A DNA stretch of 39,446 bases from positions 1 to 39,446 of the forward strand of contig JAIRLU010000054.1 in assembly GCA_031259215.1 (NCBI GenBank). The letters are read 5' to 3'. Position 1 is the stretch's first letter. Each line of letters starts with the position of its first letter. The stretch comes from Treponema sp. (GTDB lineage Bacteria > Spirochaetota > Spirochaetia > Treponematales > Breznakiellaceae). Both the position numbers and the translations under genes were made by a program. Below the pieces are notes generated by a model, which saw nothing but the letters and a program-made list of their open reading frames with translations, was not told the DNA's origin and ran no database searches. This document shows, piece by piece, positions 6,790 through 15,253 of the stretch.

Positions 6790-7980
6790 ATGTGCCAGAT
6801 GATGAGCGCCCTTGCCCTCTGTGGGGTGGGTGCGGAAAAGATCCTTTCCAATGAATTAAAGAAGCTCGGCCTCCCCGTACTGAGCGCGGTTTTTGGTAAG
6901 GTTCGTTTTAAGGCGGATCTGCAGGGTCTGTACCGGGCCTTGATGAGCCTGCGCACTGCGGATAGGGTCCTCTTGGAAGCAGGGTCTTTTCCTGCCTTTG
7001 ATTTTGACGCCCTCTTTGAAGGGGTACGAGCAGTCCCGTGGGAAGACCTCATCCCTCAGGGAATGGGAGTGCGGGTTGCTAAGGTCCGGGTAAACCGTTC
7101 TCAACTGCACGCCGTTGCCAGCGTACAAGGAATCGTACACAAGGCTGCGGCAGACCGGCTTTGTCAGCACCGGGGGCTGAATCGGCTTCCTGAACAGGGA
7201 AAACAGGGGGACCTGCGGGTATATATCGAAAAGGATCAGGTTTCCCTCCTCTTGGATCTTTCAGGAGAGCCCCTTTTTAAGCGGGGCTACCGTACTGAAG
7301 GGGGTATCGCGCCTTTGCGGGAGACCACTGCAGCGGCCATCTTGCTCCTCGCCAAGTGGCGACGGAAATTCCCCCTGTACGATCCCTTTTGTGGGTCTGG
7401 TACCATTGCCATAGAAGCGGCCCTGTACGCCTGGGATATGGCGCCGGGACTGGGCAGGGATTTTGCCCTTTCAGACCTTGCTCTGGGGAGCAGGGACCTG
7501 GAACAGGCGGTCCGGGAAGAGCTGTTGGGCCAGGTGGATTTTTCCCGGATTATCAGGATATATGGAAGCGATGAGGATCCCCGGGCCGTATCCCTTGCTC
7601 AATCCAACGGTGTGCGGGCCTATGAACTGGCCCAGGGGAGAGGAGCCGCGGGAAGGGGTATACGGCCAAAATTACCCTTGCCCTGGCTACCGGATTTTAG
7701 GGTATGCCCCCTGCAGCAGCTCAAGGCTCATTACCGTGCTAATGAAAGTCCGGGGTTCATTATTACCAATCCGCCTTATGGGAAACGCCTGGGAGACCGG
7801 GAAAGTGCAGAAACCACGTACCAGCACATGGAGATCCTCTCCCGAAAGTTTCCTGGATGGAAACTGGGAGTCATTACGAACCATCCGGGTTTCGAGTCTT
7901 TCTTTGGTAACAAGGCGGACTTCGGTAGAGACCTTACCCACGGTGCCATCCCTTCATATTTTTTTCTTTTTACGTTATGA
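6790..7980 (+). CDS. THUMP-domain class I RNA methyltransferase (RlmL N-terminal/YpsC family)
   Basis: SAM-dependent methyltransferase of about 396 residues, probably modifying 23S rRNA guanine as in RlmL. The N-terminal part (LALCGVGAEKILSNELKKLG, then MGVRVAKVRVNRSQLH) is the ferredoxin-like/THUMP RNA-binding region. The catalytic part has the SAM loop DPFCGSGTIAIEAA and the active-site motif NPPYGKRLGDRE. Start choice is uncertain. The frame opens at ATG 6694 after AAGGTG, but the first 32 residues look unrelated and overlie the decayed receptor end, while the conserved domain starts at ATG 6790 or 6802. A TATACTATAG sequence lies just before 6790, so a short or leaderless message is possible. 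Confidence 0.85.
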   Translation: MCQMMSALALCGVGAEKILSNELKKLGLPVLSAVFGKVRFKADLQGLYRALMSLRTADRVLLEAGSFPAFDFDALFEGVRAVPWEDLIPQGMGVRVAKVRVNRSQLHAVASVQGIVHKAAADRLCQHRGLNRLPEQGKQGDLRVYIEKDQVSLLLDLSGEPLFKRGYRTEGGIAPLRETTAAAILLLAKWRRKFPLYDPFCGSGTIAIEAALYAWDMAPGLGRDFALSDLALGSRDLEQAVREELLGQVDFSRIIRIYGSDEDPRAVSLAQSNGVRAYELAQGRGAAGRGIRPKLPLPWLPDFRVCPLQQLKAHYRANESPGFIITNPPYGKRLGDRESAETTYQHMEILSRKFPGWKLGVITNHPGFESFFGNKADFGRDLTHGAIPSYFFLFTL

Positions 7981-8028
7981 TGCTGAGCGCAGAAGCACTA
8001 CAAGAGACTCGTATCCAAGGAGCAGGTC

Positions 8029-8643
8029 ATGTCCATTATGATAGCCCATGAAAAGCGGCGGCGGGAAATTTTAGAACATGCCTTGGACGTTTTTATAGAT
8101 GAGGGATTTGAGGCTACCACGTTCCAGAAAATCGCGGATCGCTGCAGGATTACCCGGACGACGCTGTATCTGTATTTTAAAAACAAAAAAGATATTTTTA
8201 ATTACAGTATTAAACAGCTCCTGGATGAAGTGGAAGACCACATTCTCCGAGTGCGCCACGATACCAGTCTGAATGGGGCGGATAAGCTTATTCGGGTGTT
8301 ATCGGTGATTATGGACCGGCTGGAAGAAAACCGTCAGCTTCTGTCGGTGATCCTGGATTATCTGCGCTGCCTTTCCAAAGGAGATACCAACCCGGAAACC
8401 AGCGTCCGTCGCCGGACCATCCGGTTGCGCCATATCCTGGCAACTATGGTAATCGAGGGCATTCGGGAGGGAGCGTTCAGGCCGATTACGGTGAGAAACG
8501 CGGATGATCTCTTGTACGGCCTGTTGGAGGCCGCGATCTTCCAACTGACCGTACTCAACCGTCCCTCGGTGGAAGCGCTGAAACAAGCCGCAGCCTTGGC
8601 CATTCGGCAGATGCAGGCTGATTCCCCACCAGCATCTCCATAA
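8029..8643 (+). CDS. TetR/AcrR-family transcriptional regulator
   Basis: DNA-binding repressor of 204 residues. The N-terminal helix-turn-helix reads ILEHALDVFIDEGFEATTFQKIADRCRITRTTLYLYFKNKKDIF in the sequence (about residues 14-57), classic TetR wording. The C-terminal ligand domain is divergent. ATG 8029 follows AAGGAG with good spacing. It begins 48 bp after the methyltransferase on the same strand and could be cotranscribed. The next genes on the strand are the formate dehydrogenase cluster, 700 bp away, but no operator was found that links them. Confidence 0.9.
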   Translation: MSIMIAHEKRRREILEHALDVFIDEGFEATTFQKIADRCRITRTTLYLYFKNKKDIFNYSIKQLLDEVEDHILRVRHDTSLNGADKLIRVLSVIMDRLEENRQLLSVILDYLRCLSKGDTNPETSVRRRTIRLRHILATMVIEGIREGAFRPITVRNADDLLYGLLEAAIFQLTVLNRPSVEALKQAAALAIRQMQADSPPASP

Positions 8644-9100
8644 AGGGATGTGGACGAGTCGTTCTACATACAGTCCCTTCAGAGATTTTTCATGTTTTTA
8701 GCTTTTGTAAGCTGCCAGTCCAGAAGTACTTCAATGCCTAGTACCTTGCTTAGCCTAAAACCCCTGTCATTCAAAAAACACGAACCTCACGAACCAGCAC
8801 GAACGGAACAGGGCAACCTGCAGGTCGCTGGGTGTTTCATCTTGAGCGGTTTGTTCAACGGGTAGGGTACGTCAGGTAAAATCACCCCCTTGTCTCAGCA
8901 CAAGTTCGTGCTGTTCGTGGGATGACCGGCCAATTCTTCAAGGGTTCTATCGGCTCTCAAAGGACGACCGGATCGGTTCGTAGGGTTCGTGGTTCTTCTT
9001 AACCCTGCTTTTAGGCCAATCAACCTACGAGGGTGTCGAACTCAGGGTATGCTTAAAAGCGCAATGCCTCGGGTTACCTGATAGCCCTGAATAAAAATGC
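8644..9100. repeat. Intergenic region with TTCGTG-type short inverted repeats
   Basis: No gene is supported. Near 8780-8805 are three CACGAAC words (CACGAACCTCACGAACCAG then CACGAAC); near 8904-8921 and 8975-8996 are inverse copies (GTTCGTGCTGTTCGTGG and GGTTCGTAGGGTTCGTGG). These could pair over more than 100 bp. Such GTTCGTG strings occur in several bacterial genomes as low-complexity intergenic repeats; function unknown. Confidence 0.45.
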
Positions 9101-9128
9101 TTGACAACCCATGAGCTGATGGTATACT
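9101..9128 (+). promoter_or_regulatory. Sigma70-type promoter of the fdhF-hydA cluster
   Basis: TTGACA (9101-9106), a 16-bp spacer and TATACT (9123-9128). A second TATACT lies at 9135-9140. It precedes fdhF by about 215 bp with no other gene between, so the message has a long leader. Confidence 0.7.
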
Positions 9129-9141
9129 AGGTACTATACTA

Positions 9142-9344
9142 TATAGAAATCAATATCTGGTTATGCTATTTTGAGTATGCCTTTGGTGAGCAGATAGAAA
9201 CATAGATACCAAGAGAGGCGTTCACCAAAGTAGAGGCGCAATTACAGACATTCTAGGCCGGGGGATAATTCACGGTAAGCCGGTTTAGGGGTGTATGGTA
9301 ATCCTTATCGTACAGGTGTACGAAAAAAAGAAGGAGGGTACGCT
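9142..9344 (+). promoter_or_regulatory. Structured 5' leader of fdhF, possible regulatory RNA
   Basis: The ~200-nt leader contains a perfect stem CTTTGGTGA (9181-9189) paired with TCACCAAAG (9222-9230), and a GGCCGG / GCCGG pair nearer the gene. Formate dehydrogenase and molybdenum cofactor genes are often controlled by Moco RNA elements, but I could not match the conserved core of that riboswitch here. The structure is seen; the function is a guess. Confidence 0.3.
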
Positions 9345-11540
9345 ATGGCGAGCACGGACTCAGTACAAGAAATTCAGACGACGTGTTGCTATTGTGGTGC
9401 AGGGTGTCAGCTCTTGTTTACCGTTGATAAAGGAGCAAACAAGATCCTTGATGTTCATCCGGTATGGGGTAGAACCAACGAGGGCACGGCATGTCTTAAA
9501 GGCTGGTATGGCTGGGATTATCTCAATGATCCTCAGATCCTTACCACGCGTATTCGGGAACCGATGATCCGAAAAGGAGGGAAGAAATCGCCCTTGGAAG
9601 TGGTCAGTTGGGACGAAGCTATCAAATTTGTAGCGGATAATCTTCTGCGGATCAAGAAAAAATGGGGTCCGGATGCGTTCCTGGGGGCTGCTTCGGCTCG
9701 GGGACCGGGTAATGAAGCAGGGTATATCACTCAAAAATTTACCCGGGCAGTTATGGGGACCAACAACATCGACCATTGCGCTCGGATCTGCCACGCCGCG
9801 TCGGTGGCCGGTTCCCGGCAGACCATTGGGGAGGGCGCCATGTCCCTCTCTATCCCGGAAATCGAAGATGCGGAAGTCATCTTCAACATTGGGTATAATG
9901 CTGCGGCCTCCCACCCCATTGTGGCTCGCCGGATTGTCAAGGCCAAGGAGAAGGGCTGTTGCATCATCTGTGCAGATCCCCGGATCACCGAAACCGCTCG
10001 GATTGCGGACCTCCACCTCCAACTCAAGGGGGGGACCAACGTAGCCCTCACCAATGGCTTGGCCCATGTGATCATCAGCGAGGATTTGTATGATAAGGAG
10101 TTTGTCAAAGCCCATACCAAGGGATTTGACGAGTTCTGGGAAATTGTTAAGGACTATACCCCTGAAAAAGTAGCCCAGATCACCGGACTTTCCGCGCAAG
10201 ATATTCGTTTCACTGCCCGGAAGTACGCAAGTTCGAAGCACTCGGTGATCCTCTGGGGCATGGGCATCACCCAATTCTCCCAGGGAGTGGAAACCGTTAA
10301 ATGCTGTTGCAGCCTGGCCATGCTTACCGGTAACTTCGGACGCTATGCCTGCGGGACCGGCCCGGTGCGGGGTCAAAACAACGTCCAAGGTGCTTGCGAC
10401 ATGGGGGATCTCCCCGATGTGTACCCGGGTTATCAGAGCGTTACTGATCCGGCGATCCAGGCGAAGTTTGAGAAAGCCTGGGGGGTAAAGCTGGACAACA
10501 AGGTAGGCATTCAGCTTACCCGGGTTCCTGAATTCGTGATACATCAGCCGGATCCCGCAAAACGGATCCATGCCTACTATATCACCGGTGAAGATCCGGC
10601 TCAATCAGACCCGGATTTGGAAGAGATTCGGGAAAGCCTGAATCAGATTGACTTTGTGGTGGTCCAAGATATTTTCTGGAACAAGACCGCAGAACACGCC
10701 GACGCTATCTTGCCTGCCACTGCCTGGGGCGAACACGAGGGGGTGTACACCAGTTCCGATCGGGGCTTCCAGCGGATCCGTAAGATCCTGGAACCGGTGG
10801 GTAACGTCAAGACAGACTGGGAGATCACCTGCCTTATTGCCACTGCCATGGGGTATCCCATGCATTATAACAACACCGAAGAAATCTGGAACGAGATGAT
10901 CGATCTGTGTCCCAAGTTCACCGGCGCTACCTACGAGAAGATTGAGCGCCAGGGCAGTGTCCAATGGCCCTGCTGGGACAAGGGGCCTGAAGATAAGGGA
11001 ACCATGTTCCTCCATAAGGGGGGTAAATTCGCCACCCCCGATGGCATAGGCATCTTGAAAACCTCTCCCTATCACCCGCCCACGGAAGTGGAAAACAACG
11101 AGTTCCCCCTTACCCTCTGTACGGTACGAGAAGTGGGGCATTATTCGGTGCGAACCATGTCAGGGAATTGCCGTATGCTCCGTAACCTGGAAGACGAGCC
11201 GGGCTGGGTGGAAATGTCCCCCACGGATTGCGTCCACTTGGGTGTAAAAGAAGGGGATATTGTCAAAATTCTCTCTAAACGAGGCTATGCCTATACCCGT
11301 TGCAAGCCTACGGAACGGGTCAAAACCGGGGCAGTGTATATGACCTATCAGTGGTGGATTGGAGCCTGTAATGAGCTTACCATATCCTCTCTGGACCCCA
11401 CCAGCCGTACCCCAGAGTACAAGTACTGTGCGTGCCGGATAGAAAAGATCCCAGACCAGAAGTGGGCTGAAGAAGAGGTGGCTCGTCGGTATGCGGATAT
11501 CAGGAAGCGGATGCACATTGTCAAAGGGGTGGTAGCATGA
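9345..11540 (+). CDS. fdhF: Formate dehydrogenase H-type catalytic subunit, cysteine form (HDCR)
   Basis: Molybdopterin enzyme of 731 residues that interconverts CO2 and formate. The N-terminus binds one [4Fe-4S] cluster (C14, C17, C21, C50). The segment HCARICHAASVAG places Cys149 (TGC at 9789) where E. coli FdhF has selenocysteine 140, with the catalytic His150 next to it. The rest follows the bis-MGD family through to a C-terminal MopB-like domain. ATG 9345 follows GGAGGG; the frame extends to 9291 without support. Its stop overlaps the next hycB start by 4 bp. With HycB-type ferredoxins and an [FeFe] hydrogenase downstream, it fits the hydrogen-dependent CO2 reductase of acetogens. No selenocysteine paralogue is present in the window. 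Confidence 0.95.
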   Translation: MASTDSVQEIQTTCCYCGAGCQLLFTVDKGANKILDVHPVWGRTNEGTACLKGWYGWDYLNDPQILTTRIREPMIRKGGKKSPLEVVSWDEAIKFVADNLLRIKKKWGPDAFLGAASARGPGNEAGYITQKFTRAVMGTNNIDHCARICHAASVAGSRQTIGEGAMSLSIPEIEDAEVIFNIGYNAAASHPIVARRIVKAKEKGCCIICADPRITETARIADLHLQLKGGTNVALTNGLAHVIISEDLYDKEFVKAHTKGFDEFWEIVKDYTPEKVAQITGLSAQDIRFTARKYASSKHSVILWGMGITQFSQGVETVKCCCSLAMLTGNFGRYACGTGPVRGQNNVQGACDMGDLPDVYPGYQSVTDPAIQAKFEKAWGVKLDNKVGIQLTRVPEFVIHQPDPAKRIHAYYITGEDPAQSDPDLEEIRESLNQIDFVVVQDIFWNKTAEHADAILPATAWGEHEGVYTSSDRGFQRIRKILEPVGNVKTDWEITCLIATAMGYPMHYNNTEEIWNEMIDLCPKFTGATYEKIERQGSVQWPCWDKGPEDKGTMFLHKGGKFATPDGIGILKTSPYHPPTEVENNEFPLTLCTVREVGHYSVRTMSGNCRMLRNLEDEPGWVEMSPTDCVHLGVKEGDIVKILSKRGYAYTRCKPTERVKTGAVYMTYQWWIGACNELTISSLDPTSRTPEYKYCACRIEKIPDQKWAEEEVARRYADIRKRMHIVKGVVA

Positions 11541-12052
11541 ACTGTTTTATAAAAGCAAATCCGCTCCGGTGTATCGGATGCAGAACCTGTCTGATTAGCT
11601 GTGTCGTTGCCCATGAAGGGAAGCGGATCTTTGAAATAGACCCGGATGGGTATGCCTTTAACCCTAAGCTCTTTATGGTCAAGACCGCCCTGGTGAGCGC
11701 TCCCCTGCATTGTCGGCACTGTGAAAATCCGGCATGTAAAACCTCCTGTACTTCCAATGCCATCAGTATTGTGGACAACGTGGTGCTTATCAATACCAAG
11801 AAATGTATTGGCTGTAAAAACTGTGTGATCGCCTGTCCGTTTGGGGCAGTGGAGATCGTGGAAACCGGTGAGGTACAGACCGATGGCTCTATCAGAAAGG
11901 TGGCAAATAAATGCGATCTGTGTCTGGGGGTCGCAGATTCCCCATCCTGTATCCGAGTTTGTCCCACCGAAGCCCTGACCCTGGTTACGGAAGAGGCGAT
12001 GGAACAGAGTTTAGCGGAAAAACGCCGGAACGCGGTGCAGTATCAGGGGTGA
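11537..12052 (+). CDS. hycB: HycB-like four-cluster ferredoxin subunit of the HDCR
   Basis: Electron-transfer subunit of 171 residues with 16 cluster-type cysteines in four sets: CIGCRTCLISC near residue 12, CRHCENPACKTSC near 59, CIGCKNCVIACP near 92 and CDLC...CIRVCP near 128. This is the HycB/HydN pattern for four [4Fe-4S] clusters. ATG 11537 overlaps the fdhF stop (ATGA), which implies coupled translation and a stoichiometric partner. In the HDCR such subunits carry electrons between formate dehydrogenase and hydrogenase, and in Thermoanaerobacter kivui they form filaments. Confidence 0.92.
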   Translation: MNCFIKANPLRCIGCRTCLISCVVAHEGKRIFEIDPDGYAFNPKLFMVKTALVSAPLHCRHCENPACKTSCTSNAISIVDNVVLINTKKCIGCKNCVIACPFGAVEIVETGEVQTDGSIRKVANKCDLCLGVADSPSCIRVCPTEALTLVTEEAMEQSLAEKRRNAVQYQG

Positions 12053-12190
12053 TGAGGGTATAGATAGGCGAACAGATCGGGCGTAAGGCCCCAGGGGCTG
12101 AACTCAGTATCGTTCGTAGTGACGAAACGAGAAGATACAAAAGAACCGATAGGGGTCATTAAAGAGAAGGTTTATACCTTATTCATTGAT
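12053..12190. other. Spacer between hycB and repeat copy 2
   Basis: Nothing recognised apart from a short imperfect pair GTATCGTT / ACGAGAAGATAC. With the following repeat and remnant it forms a 700-bp break inside an otherwise tight operon. Confidence 0.3.
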
Positions 12191-12321
12191 AGAGTTGTTC
12201 GGAAACCTCAGTTTCCGAACAACTTCCGCTTAAAAAACGATAAAAAATGTGGATTTTATTAAGAAATCCGCATTTTTTGGAGACTTGTTCGATAACCAAC
12301 CGGGTTATCGAACAAGTCCAA
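12191..12321 (+). repeat. Three-hairpin dispersed repeat, copy 2
   Basis: First hairpin GTTGTTCGGAAAC-CTCA-GTTTCCGAACAAC, second built on AATGTGGATTT / AAATCCGCATT, third ACTTGTTCGATAACC-AACC-GGGTTATCGAACAAGT. It sits inside the formate dehydrogenase cluster, between two hycB-type genes, and may act as a partial terminator or RNA processing site. Confidence 0.85.
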
Positions 12322-12419
12322 TGACGAGCAGGTTCATACTTTTGCTTGTACGCCCGTGGATTTAGAGAAACCTGCCATAGGGTATGCCTGAAGGGTATTT
12401 GCGGGATACCAGGGAGATT

Positions 12420-12707
12420 CAGGGCTTATCCTGGGGTAGAACGGTTCAGGAGCTTCGCTTAGGTATAAAAGCCGGGGAAGCTCCTGTTCCTTCTGTATAT
12501 GAAGGAGATGTTTCCCTTTAACTGGAGCGGGCGGTGGTCAAGGCGATGGAGAAGATGCAGATACAGCATAGCAATCCAGAAGGGAAAGCCTTTATATGTA
12601 GCCGCAGACGAGCCCTCACATGGTTTATGATGATTGAACGTACCGGGGTGAAGCGCTTATTATGCCGTGGGGCAGTGAGGCGGGCCAAAGCACAGGGGAT
12701 AACCTGA
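12420..12707 (+). pseudogene. Possible fdhD remnant (sulfurtransferase for formate dehydrogenase)
   Basis: One frame, broken by a TAA near 12519, reads RTVQELRLG..., then VYEGDVSL, LERAVVKAMEKM, GKAFICSRRRALTWFM, and RTGVKRLLCRGAVRRAKAQGIT to a stop at 12707. Spacing and wording loosely follow FdhD (an RTG-like segment, ED(V/I)xRHNAVDK, then GRxxxEM...AGIPxLxSRxAPTxxAxxLA...GIT). The HDCR cluster of Acetobacterium woodii has fdhD between hycB genes, which fits the position. The similarity is weak and read by eye; it could be unrelated. Confidence 0.33.
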
Positions 12708-12765
12708 GCGGGCCTTTTAAGGCGGGATTATATGTATAGCTATACCCATAGTGAAGGGATTATTG

Positions 12766-13080
12766 ATGGAAAGGTGGAACATGAATACCGGAGGGACCTT
12801 TGAACCGCTATTGATACGATGTACGGGGTGTATGCAGAATCCCTGTACCCTATCTTGCGGGAGTAATGCGGTAGTTTATATCCGGGGGGATCTGCTATTG
12901 GAGGCTCATAAATGCAGCGTTTGTGAGCGGTTTCAAGAAGTGGCAGGTACCTGTACTGATGGTATACCTCCCTGTATTACCACATGTCATCATTCGGAAG
13001 ACAAAGTTGTGCTTGAAGTCCTGAGTGGAGCACAGAAACGAATAAAAAATGCGGATCTTTTACCGCTGCTGACCTTGTAA
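12766..13080 (+). CDS. Reduced HycB-like ferredoxin (internally deleted, two cluster sets)
   Basis: A 104-residue protein (GTG 12751 and ATG 12781 are other possible starts; ATG 12766 follows GAAGGGA). Cysteines form one complete set CTGCMQNPCTLSC and a second, split set KCSVC...GIPPCITTC, matching the second and fourth sets of full HycB. The N-terminal set is absent. Between LLLEAHK and CSVC the third set, about 40 residues in the neighbouring HycB proteins, is precisely missing. It could be a decayed copy or a compact two-cluster protein. It lies between the remnant and the next full hycB in the same direction. Confidence 0.6.
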   Translation: MERWNMNTGGTFEPLLIRCTGCMQNPCTLSCGSNAVVYIRGDLLLEAHKCSVCERFQEVAGTCTDGIPPCITTCHHSEDKVVLEVLSGAQKRIKNADLLPLLTL

Positions 13081-13192
13081 TGCACTATGTCTTGGACCAA
13101 GGGCTTGTGAGAGAGGAAAGCCCTGTGAAACCCATGGTATCTTTCCGGAACCGTAAAAGATTCCGGATAACCCTTTGAGAAGAGGTATTTTG

Positions 13193-13780
13193 ATGAATGG
13201 AGAGCAATCTTGTTTTGTGTTGGCAGATTTGGAAAAATGCATCGGTTGTAGGGCCTGTGAAGTCGCCTGTTTTGCCGCCCATCAGCCGGGGCAACTAAAA
13301 ACCGTTGGGGCGGTTACCACCCCGGTTATTCCCAATCTGTACCTCACCGTGTCGGAACGGGGCCGTATGCCGGTACAATGTCATCATTGTGAAAATGCGC
13401 CCTGCTTACGTTCTTGTGCAACGGGGGCTATTGAACGCCAGGATGGAACCGTTGTAATCAACCGGAAAAAATGTATTGGTTGCAAGAATTGTGTTATGGC
13501 TTGCCCCTTTGGGGCTATTGCAATTCTGGGGGCTAAGGACATGGAGGGGATACGCGATATTTTTGGCCCTGCCGGTGTACCCCAGGATCAAGGGGTCCTT
13601 CGGTTTGTCCACAAATGCGATCTTTGTACTGGTAAACAGGATGGCCCTGCGTGTGTGGCAATCTGCCCTAATCAGGCATTGCGTTTGGTTGATGCGGCTG
13701 TGGAAGTAAACGACAAAAGAATCAAGGCAACCACGGCGCTGGAAGGCGTATCGGACATCGTAAAACAAGGGAGGCAGTAA
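13193..13780 (+). CDS. hycB: HycB-like four-cluster ferredoxin subunit of the HDCR (second copy)
   Basis: A 195-residue polyferredoxin with four [4Fe-4S] sets: CIGCRACEVAC near residue 17, CHHCENAPCLRSC near 64, CIGCKNCVMACP near 97 and CDLC...CVAICP near 143, plus a longer helical C-terminal tail than the first copy. ATG 13193 follows GAGAAGAGG; 13175 is a weaker in-frame start. It ends 3 bp before the hydA ATG. By position it corresponds to the hydrogenase-proximal HycB of the HDCR. In T. kivui the equivalent subunit has a C-terminal helix used for filament assembly; whether this tail does the same is inference. Confidence 0.92.
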   Translation: MNGEQSCFVLADLEKCIGCRACEVACFAAHQPGQLKTVGAVTTPVIPNLYLTVSERGRMPVQCHHCENAPCLRSCATGAIERQDGTVVINRKKCIGCKNCVMACPFGAIAILGAKDMEGIRDIFGPAGVPQDQGVLRFVHKCDLCTGKQDGPACVAICPNQALRLVDAAVEVNDKRIKATTALEGVSDIVKQGRQ

Positions 13781-13783
13781 ATC

Positions 13784-15172
13784 ATGGCGGTTATTCAAAT
13801 TGATAAAGATATTTGTACCGGATGCCAGGAATGTAGTAAAGTATGTCCGGTATATGCGATTGAAGGTAATCCGCATGAACCCCAGACCATCGTTACCGAG
13901 CGGTGCGTCATGTGCGGACAATGTGTACAGAAGTGCAAGTCGTATATTTCCCTGATTGACCATGGAGTAACGGTTTATGCTCAAAAACGGCAAGAACGGA
14001 ACCTGCCCGATACGGTAACGGAGCCCTTGTTTGCTGCGTATAATGTGAGTCATGTAGAGGAGGTCATCAAAGCATTGCAGGACCCGAATATATTTACTAT
14101 GGTCCAGGCCGCGCCGGCAGTGCGGGTTGGTATTGCCGAAGACTTTGGCTTGCCCCTGGGTACCTTGGCATCGGGAAAAATGGCCGCAGCCTTACGGCGG
14201 CTTGGGTTTAACAAAGTCTATGATACCAATTTCACCGCGGATTTAACCATTATGGAAGAAGGTACCGAATTAGTGAAGCGGGTTACGGAAAAAGGGGTGC
14301 TTCCCATGTTTACCTCCTGTTGTCCAGGGTGGGTGAAATATATGGAAAATAACCATCCTGAACTGACAAAACACCTTTCTTCCTGTAAGAGTCCCCAGCA
14401 AATGGCCGGTGCGGTTTTTAAGACCTATGGAGCAAAACTCAATGGGGTGGATCCGGCTAAGGTATTTACCGTATCGGTTATGCCCTGTACCTGTAAGGCC
14501 TTTGAATGTGACCGGGAAGAGATGAAGGATAGCGGGTATAAAGACGTGGATGTGGTCATTACCACCCGGGAATTGGCGTATATGATTAAAAAGATGGGTA
14601 TTGAGTTCTCTGCACTCCCCGATGAACCCTTTGACCAGCCTTTAGGGGAATATACCGGTGCCGCTACCATCTTTGGGGTTACCGGCGGGGTTATGGAAGC
14701 GGCCATACGCACCGGATATACCCTTATCACCGGCAAGGAACTGAGTGACCGGGATGTGGATATCCTCCCGGTTCGTAGTACTGAAGGATTCCGTACTGCG
14801 GATATTAAGGCCGGGGATCTAACCTTAAAGGTGGGGGTGCTGACCAATTTAAAGAATATCGATCCGATCATCGAGCAACTACAGAACGGTACGTTGAACT
14901 TGCACTTTGTGGAAGTGATGACCTGTCCAGAAGGTTGCGTGAGCGGTGGTGGACAGCCTAAGCTCTTGGTGGACAGTGATAAACCTGCGGCCTATGAAAA
15001 CCGCCGGAAAGCCACCTTTGACCATGATAAGGCGTTGCCTCTGCGGAAGTCCCATGTCAACCCGGCGATCACCCAAATATATAAGGACTTTTTGGAGAAA
15101 CCCAACGGGAAACTCTCCCACAAGCTCTTACATACCAAGTATAAGGGCGGTTCGGCGAGCCATCACGAATGA
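13784..15172 (+). CDS. hydA: [FeFe]-hydrogenase catalytic subunit of the HDCR
   Basis: Hydrogenase of 462 residues that oxidises or makes H2. Two N-terminal [4Fe-4S] sets (C11/14/17/21 and C41/44/47/51) feed the H-cluster domain, which carries TSCCPGW (residues 177-183), MPCTCKAFE (233-241) and EVMTCPEGCVSGGGQP (the last ligand set). Motif 3 differs slightly from the usual MACPGGC. There is no N-terminal [2Fe-2S] domain and no flavin domain, so electrons must pass through the HycB partners, as in the HDCR HydA2. ATG 13784 follows GGGAGGC. The H-cluster maturases HydEFG are not in the window. Confidence 0.95.
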   Translation: MAVIQIDKDICTGCQECSKVCPVYAIEGNPHEPQTIVTERCVMCGQCVQKCKSYISLIDHGVTVYAQKRQERNLPDTVTEPLFAAYNVSHVEEVIKALQDPNIFTMVQAAPAVRVGIAEDFGLPLGTLASGKMAAALRRLGFNKVYDTNFTADLTIMEEGTELVKRVTEKGVLPMFTSCCPGWVKYMENNHPELTKHLSSCKSPQQMAGAVFKTYGAKLNGVDPAKVFTVSVMPCTCKAFECDREEMKDSGYKDVDVVITTRELAYMIKKMGIEFSALPDEPFDQPLGEYTGAATIFGVTGGVMEAAIRTGYTLITGKELSDRDVDILPVRSTEGFRTADIKAGDLTLKVGVLTNLKNIDPIIEQLQNGTLNLHFVEVMTCPEGCVSGGGQPKLLVDSDKPAAYENRRKATFDHDKALPLRKSHVNPAITQIYKDFLEKPNGKLSHKLLHTKYKGGSASHHE

Positions 15173-15178
15173 TTCGGC

Positions 15179-15218
15179 AAGCCTCCTTCTCCTTAGCCGA
15201 GGAAGGGGGCTTATCTTT
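15179..15218 (+). terminator. Likely terminator after hydA
   Basis: AAGCCTCCTTC pairs with GAAGGGGGCTT (11 bp, one G-T pair) across a 12-nt loop, followed by ATCTTTAAG. The T-run is short, so termination may be partial and mobA could still be read from the same promoter. Confidence 0.5.
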
Positions 15219-15253
15219 AAGGGGGGCGAGCGGGACTGGAGTAACCCGGGTGT

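Noticed and set aside
8650-8865. 71-residue frame after the TetR gene
   Set aside because: It runs through the CACGAAC repeat words, has no ribosome site and no recognisable sequence.
9789-9791. Selenocysteine codon in fdhF
   Set aside because: The codon at the catalytic position is TGC, not TGA.
9360-10604. Long minus-strand frame of 414 residues opposite fdhF
   Set aside because: It is a shadow of fdhF codon bias; no ribosome site or family motif.
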